From Scardovia wiggsiae F0424 (GTDB lineage Bacteria > Actinomycetota > Actinomycetes > Actinomycetales > Bifidobacteriaceae): DNA of 64,000 nt. A program made the position numbers and the translations under genes. Under the pieces are notes generated by a model. It made no database searches. It was not told where the DNA came from and saw only the letters and a program-made list of their open reading frames with translations. Of this stretch, positions 45,622 to 54,536 are shown one piece after another (position 1 is the first letter of the stretch; every line of letters starts with the position of its first letter). The stretch is taken from the NCBI RefSeq assembly GCF_000269605.1, contig NZ_AKCI01000001.1:62001-126000 (forward strand), given 5' to 3'.

Positions 45622-45972
45622 ATGCCAGTGATCCATACACACGTCAGCGTGACGACAACCCCTGAACAGCGTGAAGCATTGAAAAATGCTTACGGTGAGG
45701 CTATCTCCATCCTTCCGGGCAAATCTGAGGGATGGCTGATGTGCCCGTTCGAAGACGGGATGCCGATCTATTTTGCCGGTGATGATAAGGAACCGGCAGC
45801 ATACGTGGAAATCAATGCTTTCGGGCGGTCCCCTGTCAGCTCTGATACATGGGAAAGGCTCGGCCAGGCTGTGATGAAAGCTGTACATGAGACGCTGGGG
45901 ATCAGCGAAGACCGTATGTATATCAGGTATACTGCAACCGCAGACTGGGGATGGAACGGCGGTAATTTCTAG
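45622..45972 (+). CDS. MIF-like tautomerase-superfamily protein
   Basis: 116 aa. Pro2, the catalytic base of the superfamily, follows the initiator Met (MPVIHTHVSV). Length and the end MYIRYTATADWGWNGGNF match macrophage-migration-inhibitory-factor-like proteins rather than the 62-residue 4-oxalocrotonate tautomerases. AAAGGAGG precedes the ATG. Separated by 3 bases from the histidine phosphatase, so probably coexpressed. Substrate unknown. Confidence 0.85.
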   Translation: MPVIHTHVSVTTTPEQREALKNAYGEAISILPGKSEGWLMCPFEDGMPIYFAGDDKEPAAYVEINAFGRSPVSSDTWERLGQAVMKAVHETLGISEDRMYIRYTATADWGWNGGNF

Positions 45973-45975
45973 CCT

Positions 45976-46635
45976 ATGGCATATACAACGATCCATCTGG
46001 TGCGCCACGGGCAGGTAGACAATCCCGGACATGTCGTGTATGAGCGTATGCCCGGGTTCCACCTGTCCGGCCGCGGCAGGCGCATGGCGGAAGCAACAGC
46101 CCGGTTCATAGCATCCCGCAGCGATATGTGCGCTGCTGCTGCGATATATTCCTCTCCGCTGGAACGTACGCAGGAAACGGCTGAGGCTATTATTGCAGCG
46201 GTCAATATGCAGCGCCGTACCGGCCCTCTGCCGCCTTTGCACCTGCATACAGACAGCCGCATTATTGAAGCAGGGAATGAGTTCCGCGGCAGGCGCATAG
46301 GCCATGGCGAGGGTGCCCTGTGGAAAAACGGCAACTGGCGGCTGATCCTGAACCTGTGGCGCCCCAGCTGGGGGGAATCGTATAAGGCTATTGCAGAACG
46401 TGTCTCGGATTTTGTTTATGAACAGGTTGACAGATATCCGGGGGGCAGCGTGATCGCTGTAACCCATGAATCTCCGATCTGGTCATTCCGGCATATGCTT
46501 GAAAAAGGCCGGCCTGAGCATAATATGCTCCTGCGCCGCACCGCTTTGGCGTCGGTGACATCACTGACCTTTGAAGCAGGGACGCACCGGGTCATGAATA
46601 TAGCTTACTGCGACCCCGCTGCAGGCATCAGCTGA
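45976..46635 (+). CDS. histidine-phosphatase (phosphoglycerate mutase-like) family protein
   Basis: 219 aa. The phosphohistidine motif is LVRHGQVDN (RHG with His). A second conserved His lies in AVTHESPI, and Arg/Glu residues in SPLERTQETAEAI complete the active site. Broad phosphatase roles are known for the superfamily; which one applies here is unclear. Starts 3 bases after the tautomerase stop. Confidence 0.87.
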   Translation: MAYTTIHLVRHGQVDNPGHVVYERMPGFHLSGRGRRMAEATARFIASRSDMCAAAAIYSSPLERTQETAEAIIAAVNMQRRTGPLPPLHLHTDSRIIEAGNEFRGRRIGHGEGALWKNGNWRLILNLWRPSWGESYKAIAERVSDFVYEQVDRYPGGSVIAVTHESPIWSFRHMLEKGRPEHNMLLRRTALASVTSLTFEAGTHRVMNIAYCDPAAGIS

Positions 46636-46735
46636 GCGGCCAGGCGCTGAGGGGAGCAGATGGGCTGCTGACGGCAGCGGACAGGGCAGCCGGCAAAACA
46701 GATAATACACGTATACATATGGTGATGCAGAAAAT

Positions 46736-47638
46736 ATGGAAAACAGGATGACCGGGCACTATACAGGGCAGGCTGCACAGGCAAATCCCCTGCGGACAGA
46801 GGCCCCTGCCGATATCATACAGAATCTCAGCGCGCAGGCATCTGTGAAAAAAGCTGCTGAAAACGGTGAAAGGCTGGAATCGCTGTGGCCGCTTGCCAAC
46901 AGGACCCAGCTGGACAATGACGTAAAATATAACGAAACGCTGCGCGTACGGCAGACCCGTGAATTTGCACAGCTTCTCGTCAGGGACTGTGATGTGACTG
47001 TTGCGGATGCTGAATATGTCTATGAAGGCGCTGAAGAGATCCCCGGCCGGCCTCAGCAGGCAGTAGATGCACTTATCCTCGCGAATGATATTTATGATGA
47101 TACCGCTGAGTTCAGCGAAAACCCTGACCCCGCAGTATTCCGTACTGTAATAGCGCGCATGGGCAGCCCCTTCAATGATGGGAACCGGGATGTCCTTGAT
47201 ACGGCAATCGATGAGTGCGAGGCCCTGATGGAAAACATCAGCAGGTCTGAGAGCCGCAGTTTTGCACAGCGGTTTGCCGTATCCCTGTACGCATATACAC
47301 AGGTCAGGCAGTGCGTTGCGGGCTTTACTCCGGATGATACTGCCCGGACTGTTGCGGTGCTTTTTGTCAATGAGTTCAATGAGCAGTGGTCGCTGCCGCG
47401 GATCTTCGTGAAATATGAATATCTCATGGTGCCGTTCATGCATCCGCAGGAGTCCTGGGATGCGCTTTCCCTGGCAGCAGCGGATGAGTGGGAGAAACAT
47501 ACTGCAGATATCCTGTGGGACCCTGTTGAGGCTAAACGTATAGCCAGGGAAGAGGATGAAAAGAAAAGCAGGGCTGCGCTTGCTGAGAAGTTTGAGCATG
47601 TCAAGGATGATCCCGGCAAACCGGAGGTTGAACTTTAA
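46736..47638 (+). CDS. acidic protein of unknown function
   Basis: 300 aa, not recognised. No signal peptide or membrane helix. The sequence is rich in Glu, Asp and Ala and looks mainly helical; residues 60-75 (NDVKYNETLRVRQTREF) and 195-240 (FAQRFAVSLYAYTQVRQC...) are the least polar parts. The C-terminus is strongly charged (AREEDEKKSRAALAEKFEHVKDDPGK). No good ribosome site precedes the ATG at 46736 or the Met four codons later. Codon use resembles the neighbours, and the plus frame is favoured over the long open minus frame. Confidence 0.65.
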   Translation: MENRMTGHYTGQAAQANPLRTEAPADIIQNLSAQASVKKAAENGERLESLWPLANRTQLDNDVKYNETLRVRQTREFAQLLVRDCDVTVADAEYVYEGAEEIPGRPQQAVDALILANDIYDDTAEFSENPDPAVFRTVIARMGSPFNDGNRDVLDTAIDECEALMENISRSESRSFAQRFAVSLYAYTQVRQCVAGFTPDDTARTVAVLFVNEFNEQWSLPRIFVKYEYLMVPFMHPQESWDALSLAAADEWEKHTADILWDPVEAKRIAREEDEKKSRAALAEKFEHVKDDPGKPEVEL

Positions 47639-47695
47639 CCCAGGCTGACTTGCAGGTCTGCGGGTCCGTTATGCGGTACCATCAGACTTTTGCGG

Positions 47696-48502
47696 CTAAT
47701 CGATGCTGTCAGATCCGGGAGGCCCCAGGGCAAGCCATTCTACGGCCGCGATGATGCTGAGTATAATACCTGTGAGAATAAGGATCACAAAAGTGGCGGC
47801 AAAAACCATTGGGGACTGGCGGGAAACATAGGCAGACTGGATCCATATCCCGATCCCTGCGCGGGCGCCTACATATTCTGCTGTCGTCGCTGTTATGAAA
47901 ATATACGTTGCTGATATCCTGATCCCGCTGAATATCTGGCGGGCTGCGACACGCATCTGCACATGCCATAAAGCCCAGCTGCGGGTAGCGCCGCAGGTCA
48001 GGGCAACATCGCTGAAATACTGCGGTACAGCCATAAGCCCGCGGCATGTCTGGACTGCAATGGGGAAGATACTGAATATCGCAACCAGTACTGCTTTCCC
48101 CGGGGGTTCATACCCGAACCAGATAACAAATAGCGGTGCTATAGTGATCAGAGGCAGGGCCTGGGCGCCTGCCAGCAGAGGGAATAATGCTGAGTACAGT
48201 ATTTTAGACGTATAGAGGCCAACCCCGCCGAGGATGCCCGCTATGATTGCAATAGCAAACCCTGCCACGGCCTCTGAGGCTGTAATATATGCTGCATAGG
48301 ATAAAGAATCCCAGTTCAGCACAGCAGATTCCAGGATCCGCGATGGTGAAGGGATATCGCGTCCCGGCAGGCTTCCCCAAGATACGGCTGCCTCCCATAC
48401 AGCCAGCAGAACTGTTATTACGGTAACCGGAGGTATGCATGCCAACAGCAGCGGGTGCTTTTTTGCCGCCAGTTTGCCGGGAGGTTTAATTGTAGATGCC
48501 AT
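47696..48502 (-). CDS. ABC transporter permease of the SsuC/TauC (BPD_transp_1) type
   Basis: 268 aa, about six helices. The EAA-type loop is PQYFSDVALTCGATRSWALWHVQMRVAARQIFSGIRIS, with GATRSW where aliphatic-sulfonate, nitrate and thiamine-precursor permeases have GAS. AQALPLITIAPLFVIWFG is also typical. No ATPase or binding protein adjoins it, so the partners must be coded elsewhere. The open frame ends 33 bases before the DUF805 gene's 3' end, on the same strand. Confidence 0.88.
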   Translation of the reverse strand: MASTIKPPGKLAAKKHPLLLACIPPVTVITVLLAVWEAAVSWGSLPGRDIPSPSRILESAVLNWDSLSYAAYITASEAVAGFAIAIIAGILGGVGLYTSKILYSALFPLLAGAQALPLITIAPLFVIWFGYEPPGKAVLVAIFSIFPIAVQTCRGLMAVPQYFSDVALTCGATRSWALWHVQMRVAARQIFSGIRISATYIFITATTAEYVGARAGIGIWIQSAYVSRQSPMVFAATFVILILTGIILSIIAAVEWLALGPPGSDSID

Positions 48503-48535
48503 AGAGGGAAACAGTACTAAAACTCAGATAGATTG

Positions 48536-49705
48536 TCAGCGGATATGCGCTCCGGAAGGGGAATAGACATTCTGAGGGGGCTGGAGCGGAGTCACAGGTG
48601 CAGGATATCCGTATCCTGGCTGCTGCAGGGGCTGAACAGGCTGATTCCCCGCGGCACCGTGCTGTATGCCGGCAGCCGGCAGGGAAGAAGGCTGCTGCGC
48701 ATAACCGTACTGGGTGCCTGCGGGCTGCCCTGCTCCGGCAGTATGCGGCGATGGTGCAGATGCCGTGGAAGAAGCACCACCGTTGGCCGAGGCAGCGGAA
48801 AAATTGCTGTAGGCCTGCCGGCCGTCCGTGCTGTATACAGGCATCCACCCGCCAGCGTTCTGCTGGGCAATCCGGGGAGCAGTATCTTTTGCTGTAGGCC
48901 TTGCCATCAATATCACATAGATAACTGCCAGGACCAGCATGAGAGCGAGGACAGCAAGCAGGCCGTCAGCAATTGCCCTGTACCAGAATGCCATTATGGA
49001 ATACTCGCCAAACCCGCGTGAATATGAGCCGCGTGAGTATGAGGAGTATGAACTGTATCCGTAATAGTTATCGAAACGGGACGTTCCCATGCCGGATGTA
49101 TCCGTAGCGGCCTTCATCAGAACGCTGAATAAAGCTATATCAAGAAGAAAACGGCATACATAGTACGTTATAGGGACCCAGTTATGAAGCCCGGAATCAT
49201 GTGCGCGGCGGAATGTCAGGGTCAGGCCGGGTATGAGGGTGCCGAGGTGGTACAGCACAATAAACAGGAATATGATATAGCTTAATGGCTGTATCCCCAT
49301 TGCAGGAATAAAAACGCTGAGGAAAGCGGGCAGCACAGCCAGGGCGCATACAGCGAGGAAATTGAACAGATAGGCCCACCAGAATTCTGAACGGGATGCC
49401 CTTCCTGAAATAACAGCATATTTTGTAAAGAACCTTTTAGCCGCGTAATACATTGACACTCCATACCACGGCTGGTTCCTTTCCGGTTCCTCGGGGAGCG
49501 CCTGCGAGGCAGAAGAACCCGGTGCTGCATTGAAGGGGACATACATCCCCTGCGGTTTCTGCACCGGGAACGGTGCATAGGATGACTGATATGGATAAGG
49601 ATCCGCAAAAGCAGGATTATGCAGCCCATATCCCGCTGGTGCTGATACCGGCTGCGATGCAGCCTGGCCGTATGGCCGTAACGGTGCCTGTGGTTCAAAC
49701 GTCAT
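48536..49705 (-). CDS. DUF805 membrane protein 1
   Basis: 389 aa. The DUF805 core (about residues 85-275) begins WYGVSMYYAAKRFFTKYAVISGRASRSEFWWAYLF and has the conserved TFRRAHDSGLHNW segment plus four to five hydrophobic helices. A Pro/Gln/Tyr-rich stretch precedes it, and an Ala/Gln/Pro/Gly-rich stretch follows. Paralogue of the next minus-strand gene 81 bases upstream. DUF805 function is unknown. Confidence 0.85.
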   Translation of the reverse strand: MTFEPQAPLRPYGQAASQPVSAPAGYGLHNPAFADPYPYQSSYAPFPVQKPQGMYVPFNAAPGSSASQALPEEPERNQPWYGVSMYYAAKRFFTKYAVISGRASRSEFWWAYLFNFLAVCALAVLPAFLSVFIPAMGIQPLSYIIFLFIVLYHLGTLIPGLTLTFRRAHDSGLHNWVPITYYVCRFLLDIALFSVLMKAATDTSGMGTSRFDNYYGYSSYSSYSRGSYSRGFGEYSIMAFWYRAIADGLLAVLALMLVLAVIYVILMARPTAKDTAPRIAQQNAGGWMPVYSTDGRQAYSNFSAASANGGASSTASAPSPHTAGAGQPAGTQYGYAQQPSSLPAAGIQHGAAGNQPVQPLQQPGYGYPAPVTPLQPPQNVYSPSGAHIR

Positions 49706-49786
49706 AGCATAGCCCTTCTGTGAAATGATAATATTGTGGAATCCTTATCCATATCCTTTTTGTTGTGTACCGGTTGAACAGTTCAG

Positions 49787-51025
49787 CTACTGCTGGGAAC
49801 TTTCTGCATCCGGATCGGCAGTCTGCCCTGACCCGGTATCAGTATTAGGCCCGGTAGATGATGGCTGCCCATACTGGTTCTGGGAAGGCTGTGCCGTACT
49901 GCTCAGCGGTGAAGGTGCAGATACCTGCTGGGAGGAGGGGGAGGGAGCCTGAGACGGTTGTGATGCCTGTGCCTGAGAGGCCGAAGCCTGGGGCTGCTGC
50001 GGAGAGAAGCCGGAGAAGCCTTGCTGTCCCTGCTGCTGAGCGGGCTGCTGCCTCTGTGCTGCCTGCTGGCCGAAGTTCTGCCCGTATCCCTGATACCCGT
50101 ACTGTGCCTGGTTCCCGGCAGGCTGCTGGAAACTCTGCTGCCCTGCCGCAGGCTGGTATGCCTGCTGCCCATAACCGGCCTGGGCGCCTGCCGGCGATCC
50201 GGCTGCCTGTGCGTGCGCAAGGAAATACTGAGGGTTGTCTTCAGGCTTATCGAAACGCTGGCCTTCAGCCTTTGACGGCAGGCACATGAAAACGATATAA
50301 GCGATGCGCAGGGCAAAGAGGAGGAGCCCGACTATTGCGGTATTCCCTGTAAAGCCCAGCATACTTGCTATAAATGGGGCGGTAACATCAATTGAATGGG
50401 CATACCCGTAGTAGCCAAGAATGGATGCCAGGGTGTTGATCGTTATGATAAAAATGATGATGCCGAGGATAATCTCTGCACACCAGTATCCCAGGAGCCA
50501 CCATCCGCTGTGGTTGCTGTCATGCAAACGCCTCACGGTAAGTGCCAGATTGGGGACGAGGATAGCAAGAAGGTAGATCCCATAAAGCATTATACCGCCA
50601 AGCCCCAGGACGCCCAAAGAAGTATAATCATAGTTTGGTGTCATGGTTGAAGCAATGATGCTGATAATCATCCACCATGCAAAAGAGACCAGTATGTTGA
50701 AAAGGACAATGAACCAATATTCCGAACGCGAAGCCCGCCCTGAGAATGTTGCATACTTCTTGAAGAAGCGCGCAACTGCCTTGGGGAAGGGGATGCCGTA
50801 CCACGGCAGCCCCAATGCAGGCTCAGCCTTTGGAGGGATATAAGTATTGTAATTATAATTTGACGGGTATCCGGGTTGAGATGCACCAGGCGCACCTGCA
50901 CCTGTATTCGTGCCCGTACCGGTGTTCTGCTGCGGCTGCTGGGCGTATGAAGGCTGTCCGTAAGGCTGCTGGCCATAAGATGGCTGGCCGTAGGGCTGCT
51001 GGCCGTCAGGCTGCTGATAAGTCAT
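49787..51025 (-). CDS. DUF805 membrane protein 2
   Basis: 412 aa. The N-terminus has repeated YGQQPYGQPSY units. The DUF805 core (about 75-275) starts LPWYGIPFPKAVARFFKKYATFSGRASRSEYW and contains LTVRRLHDSNHSGWW. The C-terminal 140 residues are very rich in Gln, Ala, Ser and Pro. It is the paralogue of the downstream gene, so the pair arose by tandem duplication. AAGGAAAAATT lies upstream of the ATG. It is divergent from gltX. Confidence 0.85.
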   Translation of the reverse strand: MTYQQPDGQQPYGQPSYGQQPYGQPSYAQQPQQNTGTGTNTGAGAPGASQPGYPSNYNYNTYIPPKAEPALGLPWYGIPFPKAVARFFKKYATFSGRASRSEYWFIVLFNILVSFAWWMIISIIASTMTPNYDYTSLGVLGLGGIMLYGIYLLAILVPNLALTVRRLHDSNHSGWWLLGYWCAEIILGIIIFIITINTLASILGYYGYAHSIDVTAPFIASMLGFTGNTAIVGLLLFALRIAYIVFMCLPSKAEGQRFDKPEDNPQYFLAHAQAAGSPAGAQAGYGQQAYQPAAGQQSFQQPAGNQAQYGYQGYGQNFGQQAAQRQQPAQQQGQQGFSGFSPQQPQASASQAQASQPSQAPSPSSQQVSAPSPLSSTAQPSQNQYGQPSSTGPNTDTGSGQTADPDAESSQQ

Positions 51026-51210
51026 AATTTTTCCTTATTGGTTGGGTATCGCCCGTATACATGATCTGTATGTAAGGATATGTATATAAGGCGTATGAAA
51101 TTTACACCAGCATTATATAAAAGGCGCACAACATTCGTCGAAGCGCAAAGGCACAATAGATACGTTGTACAGTCACTATTCATAAAAGATAAAGGTTTGG
51201 CAGGGAAATA

Positions 51211-52764
51211 ATGTCAGAAGTTTTGGAAAACACCGGGAGTGGGAAGGCTGATGGGGATAAGGCACGGCCTCAGATGCCTGCAAATATCCGTGTGCGTTTC
51301 TGCCCTTCCCCTACAGGGATCCCGCATGTAGGGATGGTGCGTACTGCGCTGTTCAACTGGGCTGAAGCCCGGCATACCCACGGCACTATGGTGTTCCGCA
51401 TTGAAGATACCGACAGTGCAAGGGACAGCGAGGAAAGCTATAACCAGATCATTGAGGCGCTCCAGTGGCTCGGGATCGACTGGGACGAGGGGGTCAATGT
51501 GGGCGGGCCGCATGCCCCTTACCGCCAGTCTGAGCGTATGGATATTTATGCTGATGTTGCCAAAAAACTCCTTGACGCAGGGTATGCCTATGAATCTTAT
51601 TCCACCCCGGAGGAGACCAGGGAGCGTAATATTGCTGCCGAGCGTCCGGCGGAGTTCGGTTATGACGGCTATGACCGGACCCTTACTGATGAACAGAAGC
51701 AGGCGTTCCGTGAAGAAGGGCGGGATCCGGCTCTGCGTATAAAAATGCCTGATGAAGATATCGTTTTTAATGACCTGATCCGCGGGGAGATCACTTTCAA
51801 AGCAGGCTCAGTGCCCGATTATGTGATTGTCCGCCCTAATGGCGACCCGCTGTATACCCTTACTAATCCAGTTGATGACGCCATGATGGACATCAATGTA
51901 GTACTGCGAGGCGAAGACCTTCTCAGCTCTACGCCGCGCCAGATCGTCCTGTACCGGTATCTTGCGGAGCTGGGGATCGCCGGGCAGATACCGCTGTTTG
52001 GCCATATGCCGTATGTTATGGGCGAAGGGAAGAAAAAGCTGTCAAAGCGTGACCCCGAATCCAACCTTTTCCTCCACAGGGACCACGGCTTCATCCGCGA
52101 AGGCCTTTTGAACTATCTTGCTTTGCTTGGATGGTCCATTGCTGCAGACCGCGATGTCTTCTCCATTGATGAATTCATAGAGAAGTTCGATGTCCGTGAT
52201 GTTAAAGCGAACCCGGCACATTTTGATCTGGATAAAGCTACTGCTATCAATGCTGAGCATATCCGCATGCTTGATCCGCAGGATTTCCTTAACCGTTCGG
52301 TACCGTACCTTTACCGCGACGGTGTTGCCAGCGCCGGTTCATGGGGCGGCCTGACTGAGCGCGAATGGAAGATATTGGGCGCTTCTGCAGGCCTTGTACA
52401 GACACGCGTCCGCCTGCTCGGCGAGGTGCCGGGAATGATGGAAGGCCTCCTCTCCACTGAGGAATATATGGAGCCGGATGATGATGCCCGTAAGCAGCTT
52501 AAAGATTCCGCTGGTGAAGTACTCGACGCTGCAGCTGCCGCCCTGAAGGGGATAAACGAAGCTGACTGGCATGCTGAGAAAATCCATGACGTGCTTGGCA
52601 AAGCTCTGGTTGAAGAGCTGGGATATAAGCCGAGGCTTGCTTTCGGCCCCGTGCGTATCGCCATTTCAGGGCGCAGGGTGTCGCCGCCGCTTTTTGAATC
52701 TATCGAGATCCTGGGCAAGGGGCTTACCCTTGCGCGACTCGCCCAGTTGCGCAAGCACCTCTAA
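51211..52764 (+). CDS. gltX: glutamyl-tRNA synthetase
   Basis: 517 aa. Class I synthetase charging tRNA-Glu. The HIGH-like motif is [20 protein letters not shown], and KMSKS is represented by [26 protein letters not shown] and the [23 protein letters not shown] segment are typical of the family. About 25 polar residues precede the catalytic core. A weak GGCAGGG site precedes the ATG. tRNA-Glu lies 68 bases downstream. Confidence 0.97.
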   Translation: MSEVLENTGSGKADGDKARPQMPANIRVRFCPSPTGIPHVGMVRTALFNWAEARHTHGTMVFRIEDTDSARDSEESYNQIIEALQWLGIDWDEGVNVGGPHAPYRQSERMDIYADVAKKLLDAGYAYESYSTPEETRERNIAAERPAEFGYDGYDRTLTDEQKQAFREEGRDPALRIKMPDEDIVFNDLIRGEITFKAGSVPDYVIVRPNGDPLYTLTNPVDDAMMDINVVLRGEDLLSSTPRQIVLYRYLAELGIAGQIPLFGHMPYVMGEGKKKLSKRDPESNLFLHRDHGFIREGLLNYLALLGWSIAADRDVFSIDEFIEKFDVRDVKANPAHFDLDKATAINAEHIRMLDPQDFLNRSVPYLYRDGVASAGSWGGLTEREWKILGASAGLVQTRVRLLGEVPGMMEGLLSTEEYMEPDDDARKQLKDSAGEVLDAAAAALKGINEADWHAEKIHDVLGKALVEELGYKPRLAFGPVRIAISGRRVSPPLFESIEILGKGLTLARLAQLRKHL

Positions 52765-52832
52765 GTGTGTATACTCGCTTTTTGTGCCTGATGGGTAGCG
52801 TTACTGCTGCACACAGGTGCTAAAACTGAATC

Positions 52833-52905
52833 GCCCCTGTCGTATAGCGGTCTAGTACGTCGCCCTCTCACGGCGTTAACACCGGTTCAAATCCGGTCAG
52901 GGGTA
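52833..52905 (+). tRNA. tRNA-Glu (anticodon CTC)
   Basis: 73 nt. Acceptor GCCCCTG/CAGGGGT with the G1-T72 wobble usual for tRNA-Glu, anticodon loop CTCTCAC (CTC at 52867-52869), T arm ACCGG/CCGGT. Discriminator A, no CCA. Directly follows gltX. Confidence 0.95.
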
Positions 52906-52951
52906 CCCGTTTGTACATACCTGGTTCTAAAACTGATAGTGTACAAACCAT

Positions 52952-53026
52952 TGGGGTATGGTGTAATTGGCAACACAGGTGATTCTGGTTCATCCATTCT
53001 TGGTTCGAGTCCAGGTACCCCAGCCA
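52952..53026 (+). tRNA. tRNA-Gln (anticodon CTG) with encoded CCA
   Basis: 72 nt plus CCA at 53024-53026. Acceptor TGGGGTA/TACCCCA, anticodon stem GGTGA/TCATC with loop TTCTGGT (CTG at 52985-52987), discriminator G. It is the only tRNA of the window with encoded CCA. Confidence 0.95.
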
Positions 53027-53073
53027 TTCAGCTTAGGCCGCGCAGGCTTAAGCGGTTTTATAAAGATAAAAAT

Positions 53074-53097
53074 GCCTCCACGCCGGAGGCTTTTTTT
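53074..53097 (+). terminator. terminator after tRNA-Gln
   Basis: GCCTCC / GGAGGC with loop ACGCC, followed by seven T. Confidence 0.92.
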
Positions 53098-53111
53098 GAT
53101 ACCCTATTATT

Positions 53112-54503
53112 ATGGTCAGCGATATGGCGGTTGTATCAGATGTTTCTCAGGCTGCAGGAGCCCCGCGGCAGCTATCGGACGGCTCTGCAGCACCATTGTG
53201 CGATGCCTCGCACCTGTCTGTTTCTGCACGCCTTGGCCGGCTGCAGTTCCACAGATCCGGGAAATTCCGCATCCTCCAGTTTGCGGACATACAGGATGGC
53301 CCGCATGTGAATAAAGATACTGTCAGCCTTATCGCTGCTGCATGTGATTCGGCACGTCCCGATATCGTTATTTTTTCCGGCAACCAGATCGCGGGCTATG
53401 ATCCGGCGTATGCCGGCACTTTTATCAACCGGCCATGGGCTGCGAACTGGAAGGAGTCCTCACTTTCCGAGCAGGAGAGGCAGCGTAGCATGGAAGAGAC
53501 ATCCAGCCTGGTGCGGTCCAGTATCGCGCAGTTCCTCCAGCCCCTTATTGACCGTGATATCCCTTTTGCCGTAACGTATGGCACGCATGATTTCCAGTGC
53601 GGGCTCAATACTGCTGCTCTTGATGCTATCTACCGCGAATTCCCGGGATGTCTCAATCCGAAAGCTGTTGTTGCGGATCTCCGTGACCCTGAGCCTGTCC
53701 CTGCACAGGGTATGGACCGTCAGCACGTGTATGCATGCGAACCGGGGACCTTTGCGCTCACCGTTTCGGATACTGAAGGGAATGATACTTTAGGCATAAT
53801 GCTTGTCGATTCCGGTACATATGCGTTAGGCGGGGGGTATGGTTCCCCTTCGCTGGATGCTCTGGAGTTTATGCGCGGGTTTGCGCATCAGTCCCCGGCA
53901 AAGTCAATAGTTTTCCAGAACATCCCTGTACCGCAGTATTACGAGCTCCTGCGTGAGACTGCCCCTACGCGCGCCCATGCAGTCAGGGGGTACAGGGCTT
54001 TCGATCATGCCTATTATGAGATCGACCCTGATAAGACACTTCCCGACAGCTACCTGGGGGAGGGGATAAGCTGCCCGGACAAAGATTCGGGCGAATTCGA
54101 TATCATGGCCTCTTCCCACGGCTATTGTGCGATCTCAGCGGGACATGACCACCGCAATGGATTCGCAGGCGAATACAGGGGCATCCTTATGGTAGCCAAC
54201 CCTACATGCGGTTTCGGTTCTTACGGGCCTGCGCCGCAGAAACGCGCAGGGCGGCTGTTTGAGTTCGATATCAGGCACCCGTATGAGCCTCGGATACAGC
54301 TCCTCGAATTCGGGCAGATCGTGGGCAGGCCATCATCCAGGAAAGCATATTCTTTTGGCCCAAGCTATGTGCCGAGTTACGGACGCAGGGCTTATGACCT
54401 GCTGGGAAGGCATACGGGCTGGAAGAAAGCTGTACAGTTTATCAGGGATATTTTTTCGCGAAGCAGCAGGGAAAACGGCGGGGAAAAAGGCAGCGGCAAA
54501 TAG
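53112..54503 (+). CDS. metallophosphoesterase
   Basis: 463 aa. Calcineurin-like fold: ILQFADIQDGPHVNKD with the first metal Asp, VIFSGNQIAG in place of the usual GD motif, YGTHDF in place of GNHD/E, and AGHDHRNGF with the last metal His residues. These substitutions match a group I remember from bifidobacteria, where it is annotated as a phosphohydrolase; the substrate is unknown. The C-terminus is basic. The start is unclear: no ribosome site precedes the ATG at 53112 or the Met at 53124, and TATTAT just upstream could be a -10 box of a leaderless transcript. Confidence 0.85.
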   Translation: MVSDMAVVSDVSQAAGAPRQLSDGSAAPLCDASHLSVSARLGRLQFHRSGKFRILQFADIQDGPHVNKDTVSLIAAACDSARPDIVIFSGNQIAGYDPAYAGTFINRPWAANWKESSLSEQERQRSMEETSSLVRSSIAQFLQPLIDRDIPFAVTYGTHDFQCGLNTAALDAIYREFPGCLNPKAVVADLRDPEPVPAQGMDRQHVYACEPGTFALTVSDTEGNDTLGIMLVDSGTYALGGGYGSPSLDALEFMRGFAHQSPAKSIVFQNIPVPQYYELLRETAPTRAHAVRGYRAFDHAYYEIDPDKTLPDSYLGEGISCPDKDSGEFDIMASSHGYCAISAGHDHRNGFAGEYRGILMVANPTCGFGSYGPAPQKRAGRLFEFDIRHPYEPRIQLLEFGQIVGRPSSRKAYSFGPSYVPSYGRRAYDLLGRHTGWKKAVQFIRDIFSRSSRENGGEKGSGK

Positions 54504-54536
54504 CTGGTGCTGGAGGGCCTGAGCTGAGGGGGGGGG

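Noticed and set aside
46628-47599. Long open minus-strand frame of 323 codons
   Set aside because: It mirrors the plus-strand gene at 46736-47638, has Cys/Pro/Ile-rich sequence unlike a real protein, and lacks a ribosome site. The plus frame has a natural acidic composition.
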